Assembly (NCBI GenBank): GCA_003989085.1
Contig: RXIV01000001.1
Coordinates: forward strand, 124,001-188,000
Source: Candidatus Competibacteraceae bacterium
Lineage (GTDB): Bacteria > Pseudomonadota > Gammaproteobacteria > Competibacterales > Competibacteraceae
Length of the DNA stretch: 64,000 nt
Direction: 5' to 3'
Under the pieces are notes generated by a model. That model did no database searches and was not told the origin of the DNA. It worked only from the letters and a program-made list of their open reading frames with translations. Shown one piece after another: positions 51,781 through 60,712 of this stretch (the stretch's first letter is position 1; each line of letters opens with the position of its first letter). The translations under genes and the position numbers were made by a program.

Positions 51781-54195
51781 ATGACCGACCACGAACCCGC
51801 CGTTGAAGCAGAAATCGTGCGCGAGGATGATGCGGACGAGACCTCCACTACTATCGTCGCTGCTGCTGACATCCTGCCCACGACACTGTACTTGTTGCCG
51901 CTGTCTGAACGGCCGTTTTTTCCGGCTCAGGCGTTGCCGCTGCTGCTGAATGAGGACCCCTGGCTGCCAACCGTCGAAGCCGCTGCTAACCGTGAACACA
52001 GGGTGATCGGCCTGATTCTGGTGCAGCCCGACAGCGCCGACAAGGCCAGCCCCGCTGATTTTTACGATGTCGGCACGGTGGCCCGGATGCACCAGTTGAC
52101 CCGCAATGAGGGCCGCTTACAATTCATCGCCCAAGGTCTCAAGCGGTTCCGCATCGAGCAATGGTTGTCCAGCGAGCCGCCCTATCACGTTCAGGTCGAG
52201 TATCTGAACGAGGAGGATGAGGCCGGCCCTGACGAGTTGCGGGCTTATTCGCTGGCGGTGATCAATACTCTCAAGGAACTGATCCCGCTCAATCCGCTGT
52301 ATTCGGAGGAACTCAAGTTCTTCCTCAACCGTTTCAACACCCATGATCCCTCGCCGCTGGCTGATTTTGCCGCCAGTCTGACCACCGCCGGCAAGGGCGA
52401 ATTGCAGGAGATTCTCGCCACCGCGCCGGTGCTGGAACGGTTGAAAAAGGTCATCGTGCTGCTGAAGAAAGAGTTGGAAGTCGTCAAGCTCCAAAGCCAC
52501 ATCCGCAAGCAGGTTGAGGAGAAGATGAGCGAGCATCAGCGCAAGTTCTTCCTGCGCGAGCAGCTCAAAGTCATCCAACAGGAACTGGGCATCGCCAAGG
52601 ACGATCGCACCGCTGACGTCGATCGCTTTCGCGAACGACTGACCACCCGCCAGGTTCCCGAAGCGGCGTTGAAGCGGATCAACGAGGAGCTGGACAAGCT
52701 CTCGATCCTTGAAGCCGGTTCTCCAGAATACGCCGTCACGCGCAACTATCTGGACGCGATGACCGATTTACCTTGGGGAACCTATTCCACCGATAATCTC
52801 GACCTGAAACACGCTCGCGAGGTGCTGGATCGGGATCATGATGGCCTGGAGGACGTGAAAGACCGGATCATCGAGTTTCTGGCGGTCGGGGCGCTTAAAG
52901 GCCAGGTCGGCGGATCGATCATCTTGCTGGTTGGCCCGCCCGGCGTGGGCAAAACCTCCATTGGCCGGTCTGTGGCCGCCGCACTGGATCGCCAGTTTTA
53001 CCGGCTCAGTCTGGGTGGGATGCGTGATGAGGCTGAGATTAAGGGCCACCGCCGTACTTATATTGGCGCGTTGCCCGGCAAGTTCATCCAGGCGATTCGG
53101 GAGGCTGGCACTGCCAATCCGGTGATTATGCTGGATGAAATTGACAAGATCGGTGCGTCTTATCATGGCGATCCAGCCTCGGCGCTGTTGGAGGTGCTGG
53201 ACCCGGAGCAGAATGCCGAATTTCTCGATCATTATCTGGATGTGCGTTTTGATTTATCCAAAGTGCTGTTCATCTGTACTGCCAATCAACTGGACACCAT
53301 TCCGGGGCCGTTGCTGGATCGGATGGAAACCTTGCGGTTGTCGGGTTACATCACGGCGGAAAAACTGCAAATCGCCCGCAATCATCTCTGGCCGAAGCTG
53401 CTGGAACGCAGCGGCATGACACGGGATCGGATTGAACTGGGCGAGACGGTGTTGCGCCAGATCATCGAGGGTTATGCGCGTGAAGCTGGGGTTCGCAATC
53501 TGGAAAAGCAACTGGGGCGGATTGTCCGTAAGAGCGCGGTGGAGATCGTCAATGGCCGCGAAGGCGTGATTACGGTCGAGTTGCCGGAGCTGGATCGCTA
53601 TCTGGGCAAACCACCGTTCAAGCCGGAAACGCCGATGACCGGAGTCGGTGTTGTGACCGGATTGGCGTGGACCGCGATGGGTGGGGTGACGCTCAACGTC
53701 GAAGCAACCCGAGTGCACACCAAGAATCGCGGCTTCAAGTTGACCGGGCGGTTGGGCGAGGTGATGCAGGAATCGGCCAATATCGCTTATAGCTATGTCA
53801 GCGCTCATTTGGAGGAATACCAGGCTGATCCGAAGTTTTTTGACGAGGCGTTTGTCCATCTGCATGTTCCGGAAGGCGCAACCCCCAAGGATGGCCCCAG
53901 CGCCGGGATTACGATGGCGACGGCCCTGCTGTCGCTGGCGCGAGGCCAGCAACCGGATCGACTGTTGGCGATGACCGGCGAATTGACCCTGACCGGGCTG
54001 GTGTTGCCAGTGGGCGGGATTCGCGAAAAAGTGATTGCGGCGCGGCGAGTGGGTATTCACGAGCTGATTCTGCCAGAAGCCAACCGGAGTGATGTTGAGG
54101 AATTGCCGGATCACATTAAGGAAGGGTTAACCATTCACTTTGTGGCGCGGCTGCGGCAGGTAGTGGATACGGTTTTTGTCGCCAAAGCAGCCTAG
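51781..54195 (+). CDS. lon: ATP-dependent Lon protease
   Basis: 804 residues from the ATG at 51781; an in-frame GTG nine bases earlier is possible. The N-terminal substrate domain (about 35-240) has a longer acidic lead than E. coli Lon. A coiled helix follows ([43 protein letters not shown], partly shown), then the AAA+ domain with Walker [14 protein letters not shown] and [11 protein letters not shown]. In the protease domain the catalytic dyad is Ser707 (DGPSAGI) and Lys750 (REKVIAARR), 43 residues apart as in E. coli. It degrades damaged and regulatory proteins in the cytoplasm. No clpX or hupB neighbour is present. Confidence 0.96.
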   Translation: MTDHEPAVEAEIVREDDADETSTTIVAAADILPTTLYLLPLSERPFFPAQALPLLLNEDPWLPTVEAAANREHRVIGLILVQPDSADKASPADFYDVGTVARMHQLTRNEGRLQFIAQGLKRFRIEQWLSSEPPYHVQVEYLNEEDEAGPDELRAYSLAVINTLKELIPLNPLYSEELKFFLNRFNTHDPSPLADFAASLTTAGKGELQEILATAPVLERLKKVIVLLKKELEVVKLQSHIRKQVEEKMSEHQRKFFLREQLKVIQQELGIAKDDRTADVDRFRERLTTRQVPEAALKRINEELDKLSILEAGSPEYAVTRNYLDAMTDLPWGTYSTDNLDLKHAREVLDRDHDGLEDVKDRIIEFLAVGALKGQVGGSIILLVGPPGVGKTSIGRSVAAALDRQFYRLSLGGMRDEAEIKGHRRTYIGALPGKFIQAIREAGTANPVIMLDEIDKIGASYHGDPASALLEVLDPEQNAEFLDHYLDVRFDLSKVLFICTANQLDTIPGPLLDRMETLRLSGYITAEKLQIARNHLWPKLLERSGMTRDRIELGETVLRQIIEGYAREAGVRNLEKQLGRIVRKSAVEIVNGREGVITVELPELDRYLGKPPFKPETPMTGVGVVTGLAWTAMGGVTLNVEATRVHTKNRGFKLTGRLGEVMQESANIAYSYVSAHLEEYQADPKFFDEAFVHLHVPEGATPKDGPSAGITMATALLSLARGQQPDRLLAMTGELTLTGLVLPVGGIREKVIAARRVGIHELILPEANRSDVEELPDHIKEGLTIHFVARLRQVVDTVFVAKAA

Positions 54196-54256
54196 AGTTT
54201 TATCCACGGAAATCACGGAAGGGACGAAAAGATTGAATCAAAGAGGAAACCTCAAA

Positions 54257-55039
54257 TTGACTGGAAATCTGTTCCCTCAATCCCCTTTCTGCTCACAATT
54301 AAGTGGCGCTCTGCTGTTGCTGGCGCTAGTGCAATGGTCTGGTCTGGTTCAGGCGGGTTGCGACGATCCGCCCGCCCGGCGGGTCAACTGGTTGCGCTGC
54401 GATAAGCCAGGGGCGGATCTGCGTGGTGCAGATTTGCGCGAGGCAGTGTTGACCCAAGCGAATCTGGTGAATGCCCAACTGGCCGGCGGTCGGCTGAATA
54501 ATGCAGACTTGGGCGGTGCGGCCTTGAGTGGGGCCGATTTCACTGGCGCGACCCTGAGCGATGCGCGCCTGGTGTCGGCCAAGCTGGAGAGGGCGGTATT
54601 CACCGGCGCGAACTTGGCCGGGGCGCGGCTGGATCGGGGCGTATTGACCGAGGCTAACCTGAGCGGTGCGGATTTAAGCGGGGCGGGGTTGTACCAGGTC
54701 GATTTGCATGGCGCAAATCTGGCTGGGGCGAAGCTGGCTAAGGCCAATCTGGCGCAGGCCAATCTGACCAGCGCTCAGTTGCCGAATGCGGATTTAAGCG
54801 GAGCAGTGTTGAGCCGGTCAGTGCTGGAAAATGCGGTATTGACTGGAGCCAATTTGCCAGGCGCCAAACTGGATGGAGCCAGCTTGCTGGATGCTGATTT
54901 CACCGGAGCGAATCTGGCCGGCGCGACCTTGGCGAATGCCCGGATCGACGGTGCCCGGTTCACCGACGCCAAACTGGATAGCACCACCTGGTCGGATCGG
55001 CGGCGCTGTCAACCCGCCTCGGTAGGCGAGTGCCGGTAG
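54257..55039 (+). CDS. Secreted pentapeptide-repeat protein
   Basis: About 260 residues from the TTG at 54257, chosen because GAGGA lies eight bases upstream and a signal peptide follows (LSGALLLLALVQWSGLVQA). A longer frame open to 54176 overlaps lon. Residues about 45-245 are some 40 tandem A(D/N)LxxA pentapeptides (ADLRGADLREAVLTQANL, LSGADLSGAGLYQ), predicted to form a right-handed quadrilateral beta-helix. A final WSDRRRCQPASVGEC segment carries two cysteines, perhaps bonded to those at the N-terminus. Periplasmic or outer-surface location is inferred. No function can be assigned. Confidence 0.75.
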   Translation: MTGNLFPQSPFCSQLSGALLLLALVQWSGLVQAGCDDPPARRVNWLRCDKPGADLRGADLREAVLTQANLVNAQLAGGRLNNADLGGAALSGADFTGATLSDARLVSAKLERAVFTGANLAGARLDRGVLTEANLSGADLSGAGLYQVDLHGANLAGAKLAKANLAQANLTSAQLPNADLSGAVLSRSVLENAVLTGANLPGAKLDGASLLDADFTGANLAGATLANARIDGARFTDAKLDSTTWSDRRRCQPASVGECR

Positions 55040-55211
55040 CTTGTGTGTGGCATCCGCCCTTGATGTATGTTGGTCACTTTAAAGCAGCTATACTTGCGAT
55101 TGATTCAGGGGAAAGACGCTGTCAGGGAGAGAGTACAGGTTAAACAGCAGCGTCCTTCAATAAGGGCAAATGCGCCTGGCTGATAAGGCCCCAAGCGTGG
55201 AGTTTCTGACA

Positions 55212-57737
55212 ATGCAAGCAAAAATCAGATTTTTTTCCACAGCACTTCTGCTGCTGATTCTCGGATTAATTCTGCCGGCGCGATTGGCGTTCGCCGCGAC
55301 CGTTCCGAATGTGGTGGGTCAGACCCAAACCGCCGCCGGCAGCACGATTCGCAGCGCTGGCCTGAGCGTCGGTAAAACGACCCAAAAGAACGATGATACC
55401 GCTCCAGTTGGCAACGTCATTGACCAAAGTCCGGCGGCAGGCACCACAGTACTCGCTGGCGCCCTCGTCAACATAACTGTCTCACTCGGGCCAGCCGGTG
55501 TTGCCACCGTACCCAACGTCAACGGCCAACTGGAATCCGTCGCCAAATCCAACCTGCAAAATGCCGGCTTCGTCGTCGGGCAGACCCTAACTCAGCCTGA
55601 TCCGACCACACCAACTGGCTATGTCATCGCCACCCGTCCAGCCGCTGGTACGGTCGCGGATGCCGGCGCCACCGTCGATCTAATTGTCTCGGTGGGCCTT
55701 TCCCAACCGCAGGAATGCGCTGTTCCCGACGTGACCAATCAAACCGTCGAGGATGCCCGTGAAATCCTGTTTGCTACCTGCCTGTCCACCATCGGCTCAA
55801 CGACAGTGCAATCCGATCCAGTTATCGCCGCCGGCAAGGTGTCCGGCCAAGTGCCCACCGCCAACACCCTGATCGGTTATAACACTACCGTCAACCTGTT
55901 TGTTTCCTCTGGGTCGCAACCGCCAGTCAAGAATCCGAACGTGGTCGGGATGAGCTTGACCGACGCCACTACCGCACTGGTCAATACCGGTTTGACGCTC
56001 GGCTTCGTCTCCAAACAGACCAGCAACACCGTCAAGGAGGGTTTGGTCATCAGTCAGAGCCCGTTGATGACGGCACTGATTCCTCTTGGCTGGCCGGTCA
56101 ACCTGGTGGTGTCCCTCGGCCCAATTCCTGATGATCCGGGCGCTCGCCCGCAAACCCAAGCGCCTGATGTCGCCGGTCTGAGCCTGGCTGCCGCTACTGC
56201 TAAACTGATCAACGCCGGTTTACGGGTTGGTCTGGTTGCTAACCAGCGCAGCCAAACCGTCCCGGTCGGCCAGGTCATCCGCCAAAGCCCACCGCCCGAT
56301 GCCACCGTGCCGATGAGCAGCCGGGTCAATCTGGTGATTTCCTTCGGGCCTTACGGTTATGGCCTGCTCAGCGGCCCAGCGTACATCACTAACTATGTGG
56401 GCAACACTGTGTCTGTCCTTAACTCGGAGACTGACCAGGTCGTTGATAACCTGTCCACCGGCATCAATGCTAACGGCCCCAGCGGCATCGCAATTCACCC
56501 GGATGGTACCAAGCTCTACGTCGCCAACCGTCCCCAGTACGGCAAACGCGCCGGCTCGCTGTCAGTGATTGATCTGGCTGAACGCAAGGTGACCGCTATC
56601 ATCCCGGTCGGCGTAGCGCCGCTGGGCGTGGCGATCAGTCCGACTGGCGAACGGGTGTTTGTCGCCAATGAAGGCAGCTCCAGCCTGTCCGTCATCAATA
56701 CCCTGACCAACCAGCCGTTCATTGACATGAGCGTCCCTAATCTGGGCGCCAATCCATTCCCACGCGGCGTCGCAGCCCATCCAAACCCGCTGCGGCCACT
56801 GGTGTACGTCACCAACCGGACAGTCAATTCCTATTCGGATGATGAGCAAAATCCCTATCCGGATCAGTGTGATGCCTTGGTCGCACGGCCACCGGTCAAT
56901 GTCAACCCGGATCAATGCGTCGGCTCGCTGTCGATCTTTGATATTGACCTGAAGACTCAGGTTGGCTCGGTCGCGGTCGGAATGGCCCCGGAAGGCGTGG
57001 CGGTTCATCCTGACGGGATGCTGGTTTATGTTGCTAACTCTGGTGACCGGACGGTTTCGGTGGTAGAAACTGTCTTTAACCGGGTGGTTGGTGTCATCGC
57101 GCTGGATGAGTTTGGCGGTGCGCCACAACCGTTGGTGCCCCGCGGCGTCGCGGTTAGCCCGGACGGCAACCGGCTGTATGTCACTGATGGTGCTGGTAAT
57201 CGGCTGTTCGTGATCGACACCACCGCTAACCACGCTGTTGTCGGTATTGTTCCGGTCGGCAAGAAACCTTACGGGGTGGCGGTCAGCCCGGACAGTCTGC
57301 GAGTCTACGTCGCCAACACCGACGATAATACGGTGTCGGTCATTGATGGCCGTAGCAATGCCGTGATCACGACAATACCTGTTGGGCAAGCGCCGTGGGC
57401 GTTCGGTCAGTTCGTCGGGCCACTGGCGACGGTGGCGCCGCCGACCTTTGATCCGCCGGGTAGCGGCGCGGTCTATGCGCTTGGCGTGACGGTGAAAATT
57501 ACTTCACCGACGCCGGGGGCCAGCATTCGCTACACCCAGGATGGCAGTATCCCGACCGCTACCACTGGCACGTTGATCAGCAACGGCCAGTCCGTAGAGT
57601 TGACCCCGTCAGCCACCACCGACAAAGTGGTGCTCAAGGCGGTTGCCTTCAAAACCGGGTGGGCAGATTCGGAGGTCAGCGAAGCGACCTATACGATCAA
57701 CCGTTTGTCTTTCTTTAGCGGGGGTTCTAATCCCTGA
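55212..57737 (+). CDS. Secreted PASTA-YVTN beta-propeller protein
   Basis: 841 residues from the ATG at 55212, which gives a signal peptide (LLLLILGLILPARLAFA). Five PASTA-like repeats follow at about 28-390 (VPNVVGQTQTAAGSTIRSAG, VPNVNGQLESVAKSNLQNAG, VPDVTNQTVEDAREILFATC, and two more). Then a YVTN-type beta-propeller at about 400-740 with repeats such as VSVLNSETDQVV, LYVANRPQYG, VAVSPDGNRLYVTDGAGN, and a C-terminal chitobiase/Fn3-like module (about 745-835: ASIRYTQDGSIPTATTGTL). PASTA modules bind peptidoglycan in Gram-positive kinases, but their role in such secreted proteins is unknown. The gene is monocistronic with its own terminator. Confidence 0.82.
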   Translation: MQAKIRFFSTALLLLILGLILPARLAFAATVPNVVGQTQTAAGSTIRSAGLSVGKTTQKNDDTAPVGNVIDQSPAAGTTVLAGALVNITVSLGPAGVATVPNVNGQLESVAKSNLQNAGFVVGQTLTQPDPTTPTGYVIATRPAAGTVADAGATVDLIVSVGLSQPQECAVPDVTNQTVEDAREILFATCLSTIGSTTVQSDPVIAAGKVSGQVPTANTLIGYNTTVNLFVSSGSQPPVKNPNVVGMSLTDATTALVNTGLTLGFVSKQTSNTVKEGLVISQSPLMTALIPLGWPVNLVVSLGPIPDDPGARPQTQAPDVAGLSLAAATAKLINAGLRVGLVANQRSQTVPVGQVIRQSPPPDATVPMSSRVNLVISFGPYGYGLLSGPAYITNYVGNTVSVLNSETDQVVDNLSTGINANGPSGIAIHPDGTKLYVANRPQYGKRAGSLSVIDLAERKVTAIIPVGVAPLGVAISPTGERVFVANEGSSSLSVINTLTNQPFIDMSVPNLGANPFPRGVAAHPNPLRPLVYVTNRTVNSYSDDEQNPYPDQCDALVARPPVNVNPDQCVGSLSIFDIDLKTQVGSVAVGMAPEGVAVHPDGMLVYVANSGDRTVSVVETVFNRVVGVIALDEFGGAPQPLVPRGVAVSPDGNRLYVTDGAGNRLFVIDTTANHAVVGIVPVGKKPYGVAVSPDSLRVYVANTDDNTVSVIDGRSNAVITTIPVGQAPWAFGQFVGPLATVAPPTFDPPGSGAVYALGVTVKITSPTPGASIRYTQDGSIPTATTGTLISNGQSVELTPSATTDKVVLKAVAFKTGWADSEVSEATYTINRLSFFSGGSNP

Positions 57738-57761
57738 TTTGGTTTGAACCAATCAATCTTC

Positions 57762-57788
57762 AAGGCCGCCGGTATGGCGGCCTTTTTT
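57762..57788 (+). terminator. Rho-independent terminator after the PASTA-YVTN gene
   Basis: AAGGCCGCC-GGTAT-GGCGGCCTT with a T tract, a nine-pair stem 24 bases after the stop codon. Confidence 0.9.
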
Positions 57789-57853
57789 GTGGCTGGGGTT
57801 AGTAAGCGCGGCAAACCTTGGGCGATTCCCAGCCGGTTATCAATCACTCTGAT

Positions 57854-58042
57854 TAAATCCCTCTAGCCTCCCTTTTTTAAAGGAGAGATAGCCCATTCAG
57901 AATGACTTCTACCGGGATTGCAGGAATCAAAGGCGGTAATCGAGGTGAACTTTGTCGAGCCTGGAGAAGATAATAGTTCTCTCTATCGCTGTAGCAAGAT
58001 TGGTTCCCCTTTGTAAAAGGGAAAGCTTTATTTAGGGGAATT
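57854..58042. repeat. Decayed palindromic (MITE-like) intergenic element of about 190 bp
   Basis: The left end at 57854-57887 (TAAATCCCTCTAG, then CCTCCCTTTTTTAAAGGAG) and the right end at 58004-58042 (TTCCCCTTTGTAAAAGGGAA, then TTTAGGGGAATT) are imperfect inverted copies of one another. Each also contains its own CCCTTT/AAAGGG palindrome. Such ends resemble non-autonomous mobile repeats that occur in many copies per genome. No gene is supported in 57790-58203. Confidence 0.5.
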
Positions 58043-58146
58043 GGCTTAATGCTGATTGCGATTCGGTAGAGTAATCCGCTTGTAGTGCTTGTTGAATTAA
58101 GGGGCTGAAAGCCTGAGCCTTTCAGAATATGAGATTTACCCATCCA

Positions 58147-58178
58147 TAAAAAAACCGGCGGAATTTTACTCCGCCGGC
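58147..58178 (-). terminator. Terminator of the pil/Ig-like transcript
   Basis: On the minus strand CCGGCGGA-GTAAAAT-TCCGCCGG is followed by seven T residues, 26 bases after the stop of the Ig-like gene. It closes the leftward transcript that starts in the pil genes. Confidence 0.9.
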
Positions 58179-58203
58179 ATTGGCTTAAATGCAGTGTCGA
58201 GGA

Positions 58204-60681
58204 TTACTGTGGCGGATTAGTCGTCACCGTAATTTTGATCGCTTCGCTGCTGACTTCCGGCCCTATCGTGGAGAAGTAGAAATCCACGCTGCCGCCGGCC
58301 AGATCACCGACTGGCGGGGGTAGGTCATTAACCATCAGCGTGGCGTAGGCATAGCCTCCTCCACCCGAAGTCAATGTCGCCGGAACCACCGAAGCAGTGG
58401 GGTTGTACTGACTGGCTAGAGCGCTGGCGCTGACAGCAGCAGTGGTCGCCGTATCCACAGCTGCGGCTAACTCCGTCCGCGTAGCGCATTTAGCTGGATC
58501 CCGTTTAACCGTCTTAGTTGGATCAGTCGGGTCGGCCACATCATCGCAAACTCCGGGGTTCGCAGCGTCAAACGCGGCCAAGGCTGCTGTCGCCTGCGCT
58601 AATTGCGCCTCTGCTGCTGCCGCCGCTGTTGCTGCCGGGTTGGTAATCACCGGTTGCTCTGCGGAAATCGATACTCCAGGAATCGGAGTGCGAACCAGCA
58701 CACCATTGGAGGTTACGCCGCCATCTAGCACTTGGAATGTCACTGGCAGATTAATCGATTCACCTGACGCTACCACCAGCGTTGCGGTAATCAACGGATC
58801 CCAGGGATTTACACTGAGCGCTGGCATCTGTTGCGCCAGTTGCGCTGGCGCAGTCACTGTCAGGATAGCGCCCACATCGTTACCCAGATACCAGTGAGTC
58901 ATCACCGCACCCACTTTGCCACCATTGGACTCGGCGACCACCATGAACCGCCGCCCAACCTGGCTGGCCGGATAATTCATAATCGTGTTAGCCACACCAT
59001 TGGCGTCAGTCATAACACTCACTTCAGATCCGGAAACCGTGTTGAAGTTCGCGATGTTGCCCTTGTGTGGAGCACAACCAACCGTGTACCAAACATTCGC
59101 GCCCACATTCTGACTGACCTGGTTAAACGGTTCGTTCACGATCAACATATTGCCTTGCCGCCCGGTGATTACTCGGCTACCAACGTGATATTCCAGCCGA
59201 CCCTCGGATGGCAGGCTGTTAATCGTGCTGGTATTGGGATTGATGACTTCTGGATCCTGCAACACCAGCAGACAGAGCGGATCAGCAATTGCCCACGACA
59301 CACCATTAGGTACTACGAATGGGTTCAAGGTATCGCCATTAACTCGTGGAATCGTACGGTTCGGTGCGAAGAACTCCCAACCACCTTCCTGCGGGTCGCC
59401 GTTATAGCCGGTAATCGCAAACTGGCCGTGCCCCTGATCGGGATAGCGGTTTTGGAGCATATCCAGTGGCGAATCAATCAGCCGGAAAGTGATCGGCGTT
59501 CCTGCGGGCGGTGGATTGCCAAAGGGGTCACTGGCGATCACTGAAATGGGCCGGGTATAGATGCCATTCCACAACGCACCCTTGGGGTTAAGAAACTGCG
59601 TCGGGTCGGTCAATAATGCATTCAGGCTATTGCTGCGTGCCAGCACCGCATCGGCAAACGGCCCGCTGAAGGTCAGCGAAGAAATCACTCCGGTGCCAAT
59701 CGGGATAGTGGCGTAATTAGTGATAGCCATCTGAATGCCGTTATCGACATTGTTGTCAGCGCGGTCCGCAGTCGCGGAAATCACGACGGTGCCGGGTAGT
59801 GTGCCAGCATGCAAAGCTAGGGTGGCTGCACCGCCAACCATGTCGGCTAAAACCGAGGTTCCTTCCTGTGGATTGCCTGCCGCATCGGTAGTGCTCAACC
59901 ATTCACCACCATTGGGTCGGTTCGGCAACATTTCAACGCGCAAGGTATGGCCGCTGCTCGGATTAATCGGCTGACCCAGATCATCCTTTACGAACACCTG
60001 GAACAACTTGATATTACTTTGCGAAACGGGAGTCGTACCATCAGGATTAGTACTGATATAGACCGGTGTCGGGTCCATGACAAAAGTCACTGCCGCCGGA
60101 GCGCCACCGGTAATGCCACCGCCGCCACCGACCACATTAATCGTCAAGTTAGCGCTGACTGTTTGCTTGGTATTTGGATCCTGGGTCGTTGCTGTTAATA
60201 CCACCGCTCCCGGTGTACTACCGGCTAGAAAATGCCCGGAAACAATGCCGCTCGTTTTCTCAAACACCAGACTGCGATATGCATTATCAACGCACACCTC
60301 CGTGGTTGATCCAGCAGGAGTCGTACACGTCTGGTGTGTTTTATCGCCGTCCAGATAAAACAGCGAACCCGTATTCAACCCGGACGCAACAGTGACAGAA
60401 ATGCTGGTTGCGGGGAAGACATTGCCATTTTGCTTGACAGTAACATAGAAGGTGCTCATGTAGGACTGACTAAACTGCTTCGTGATATTGACTGGCAACG
60501 TGGTCTTGTCGGCAGTGATCTCTATTGAAACCAACGCCTGACCGGTAAAACCACCACCGCCACCGCCCGAACCAGTGAACCCACTGCCGGCCAGCGCATC
60601 GCCCATTCCCCAACCAGCCAGCATGAGCGCCAGCAGGCATAATCCAATAAACTCTTTCAGTTCTTTCATCAAAGCTCGCAT
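58204..60681 (-). CDS. Large secreted protein with Ig-like (invasin-type) domains downstream of pilQ
   Basis: 825 residues from the ATG at 60681, with GGGGAG eight bases upstream; the frame is open to 60735, inside pilQ. A signal peptide (LCLLALMLAGWGMGDALA) is followed by a Gly-rich stretch (GSGGGGGGFTGQ). Repeated Ig-like modules at about 45-330 show patterns such as SIEITADKTTLPVN and VFVKDDLGQPINPSSG. Further Ig-like units recur to about 670 (VIASDPFGNPPPAGTPITFRL). An Ala-rich helical region (about 675-770) and a last beta segment complete it. Cysteines are paired in several modules. It begins 32 bases after pilQ and probably shares its transcript, so a pilus-associated adhesin or structural role is possible, but this is inference. 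Confidence 0.75.
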   Translation of the reverse strand: MRALMKELKEFIGLCLLALMLAGWGMGDALAGSGFTGSGGGGGGFTGQALVSIEITADKTTLPVNITKQFSQSYMSTFYVTVKQNGNVFPATSISVTVASGLNTGSLFYLDGDKTHQTCTTPAGSTTEVCVDNAYRSLVFEKTSGIVSGHFLAGSTPGAVVLTATTQDPNTKQTVSANLTINVVGGGGGITGGAPAAVTFVMDPTPVYISTNPDGTTPVSQSNIKLFQVFVKDDLGQPINPSSGHTLRVEMLPNRPNGGEWLSTTDAAGNPQEGTSVLADMVGGAATLALHAGTLPGTVVISATADRADNNVDNGIQMAITNYATIPIGTGVISSLTFSGPFADAVLARSNSLNALLTDPTQFLNPKGALWNGIYTRPISVIASDPFGNPPPAGTPITFRLIDSPLDMLQNRYPDQGHGQFAITGYNGDPQEGGWEFFAPNRTIPRVNGDTLNPFVVPNGVSWAIADPLCLLVLQDPEVINPNTSTINSLPSEGRLEYHVGSRVITGRQGNMLIVNEPFNQVSQNVGANVWYTVGCAPHKGNIANFNTVSGSEVSVMTDANGVANTIMNYPASQVGRRFMVVAESNGGKVGAVMTHWYLGNDVGAILTVTAPAQLAQQMPALSVNPWDPLITATLVVASGESINLPVTFQVLDGGVTSNGVLVRTPIPGVSISAEQPVITNPAATAAAAAEAQLAQATAALAAFDAANPGVCDDVADPTDPTKTVKRDPAKCATRTELAAAVDTATTAAVSASALASQYNPTASVVPATLTSGGGGYAYATLMVNDLPPPVGDLAGGSVDFYFSTIGPEVSSEAIKITVTTNPPQ

Positions 60682-60712
60682 GGCATGTACTCCCCGCAAT
60701 AGTTTTTCAAGT

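Noticed and set aside
54400..54990. Regular short-period repeat that could suggest a CRISPR or satellite
   Set aside because: It is the 15-base periodicity of pentapeptide codons inside a single reading frame; there are no spacers.
57877..58143. 88-codon minus-strand open frame between two terminators
   Set aside because: It falls mostly inside the palindromic repeat element and has no ribosome-binding site or recognisable domain.
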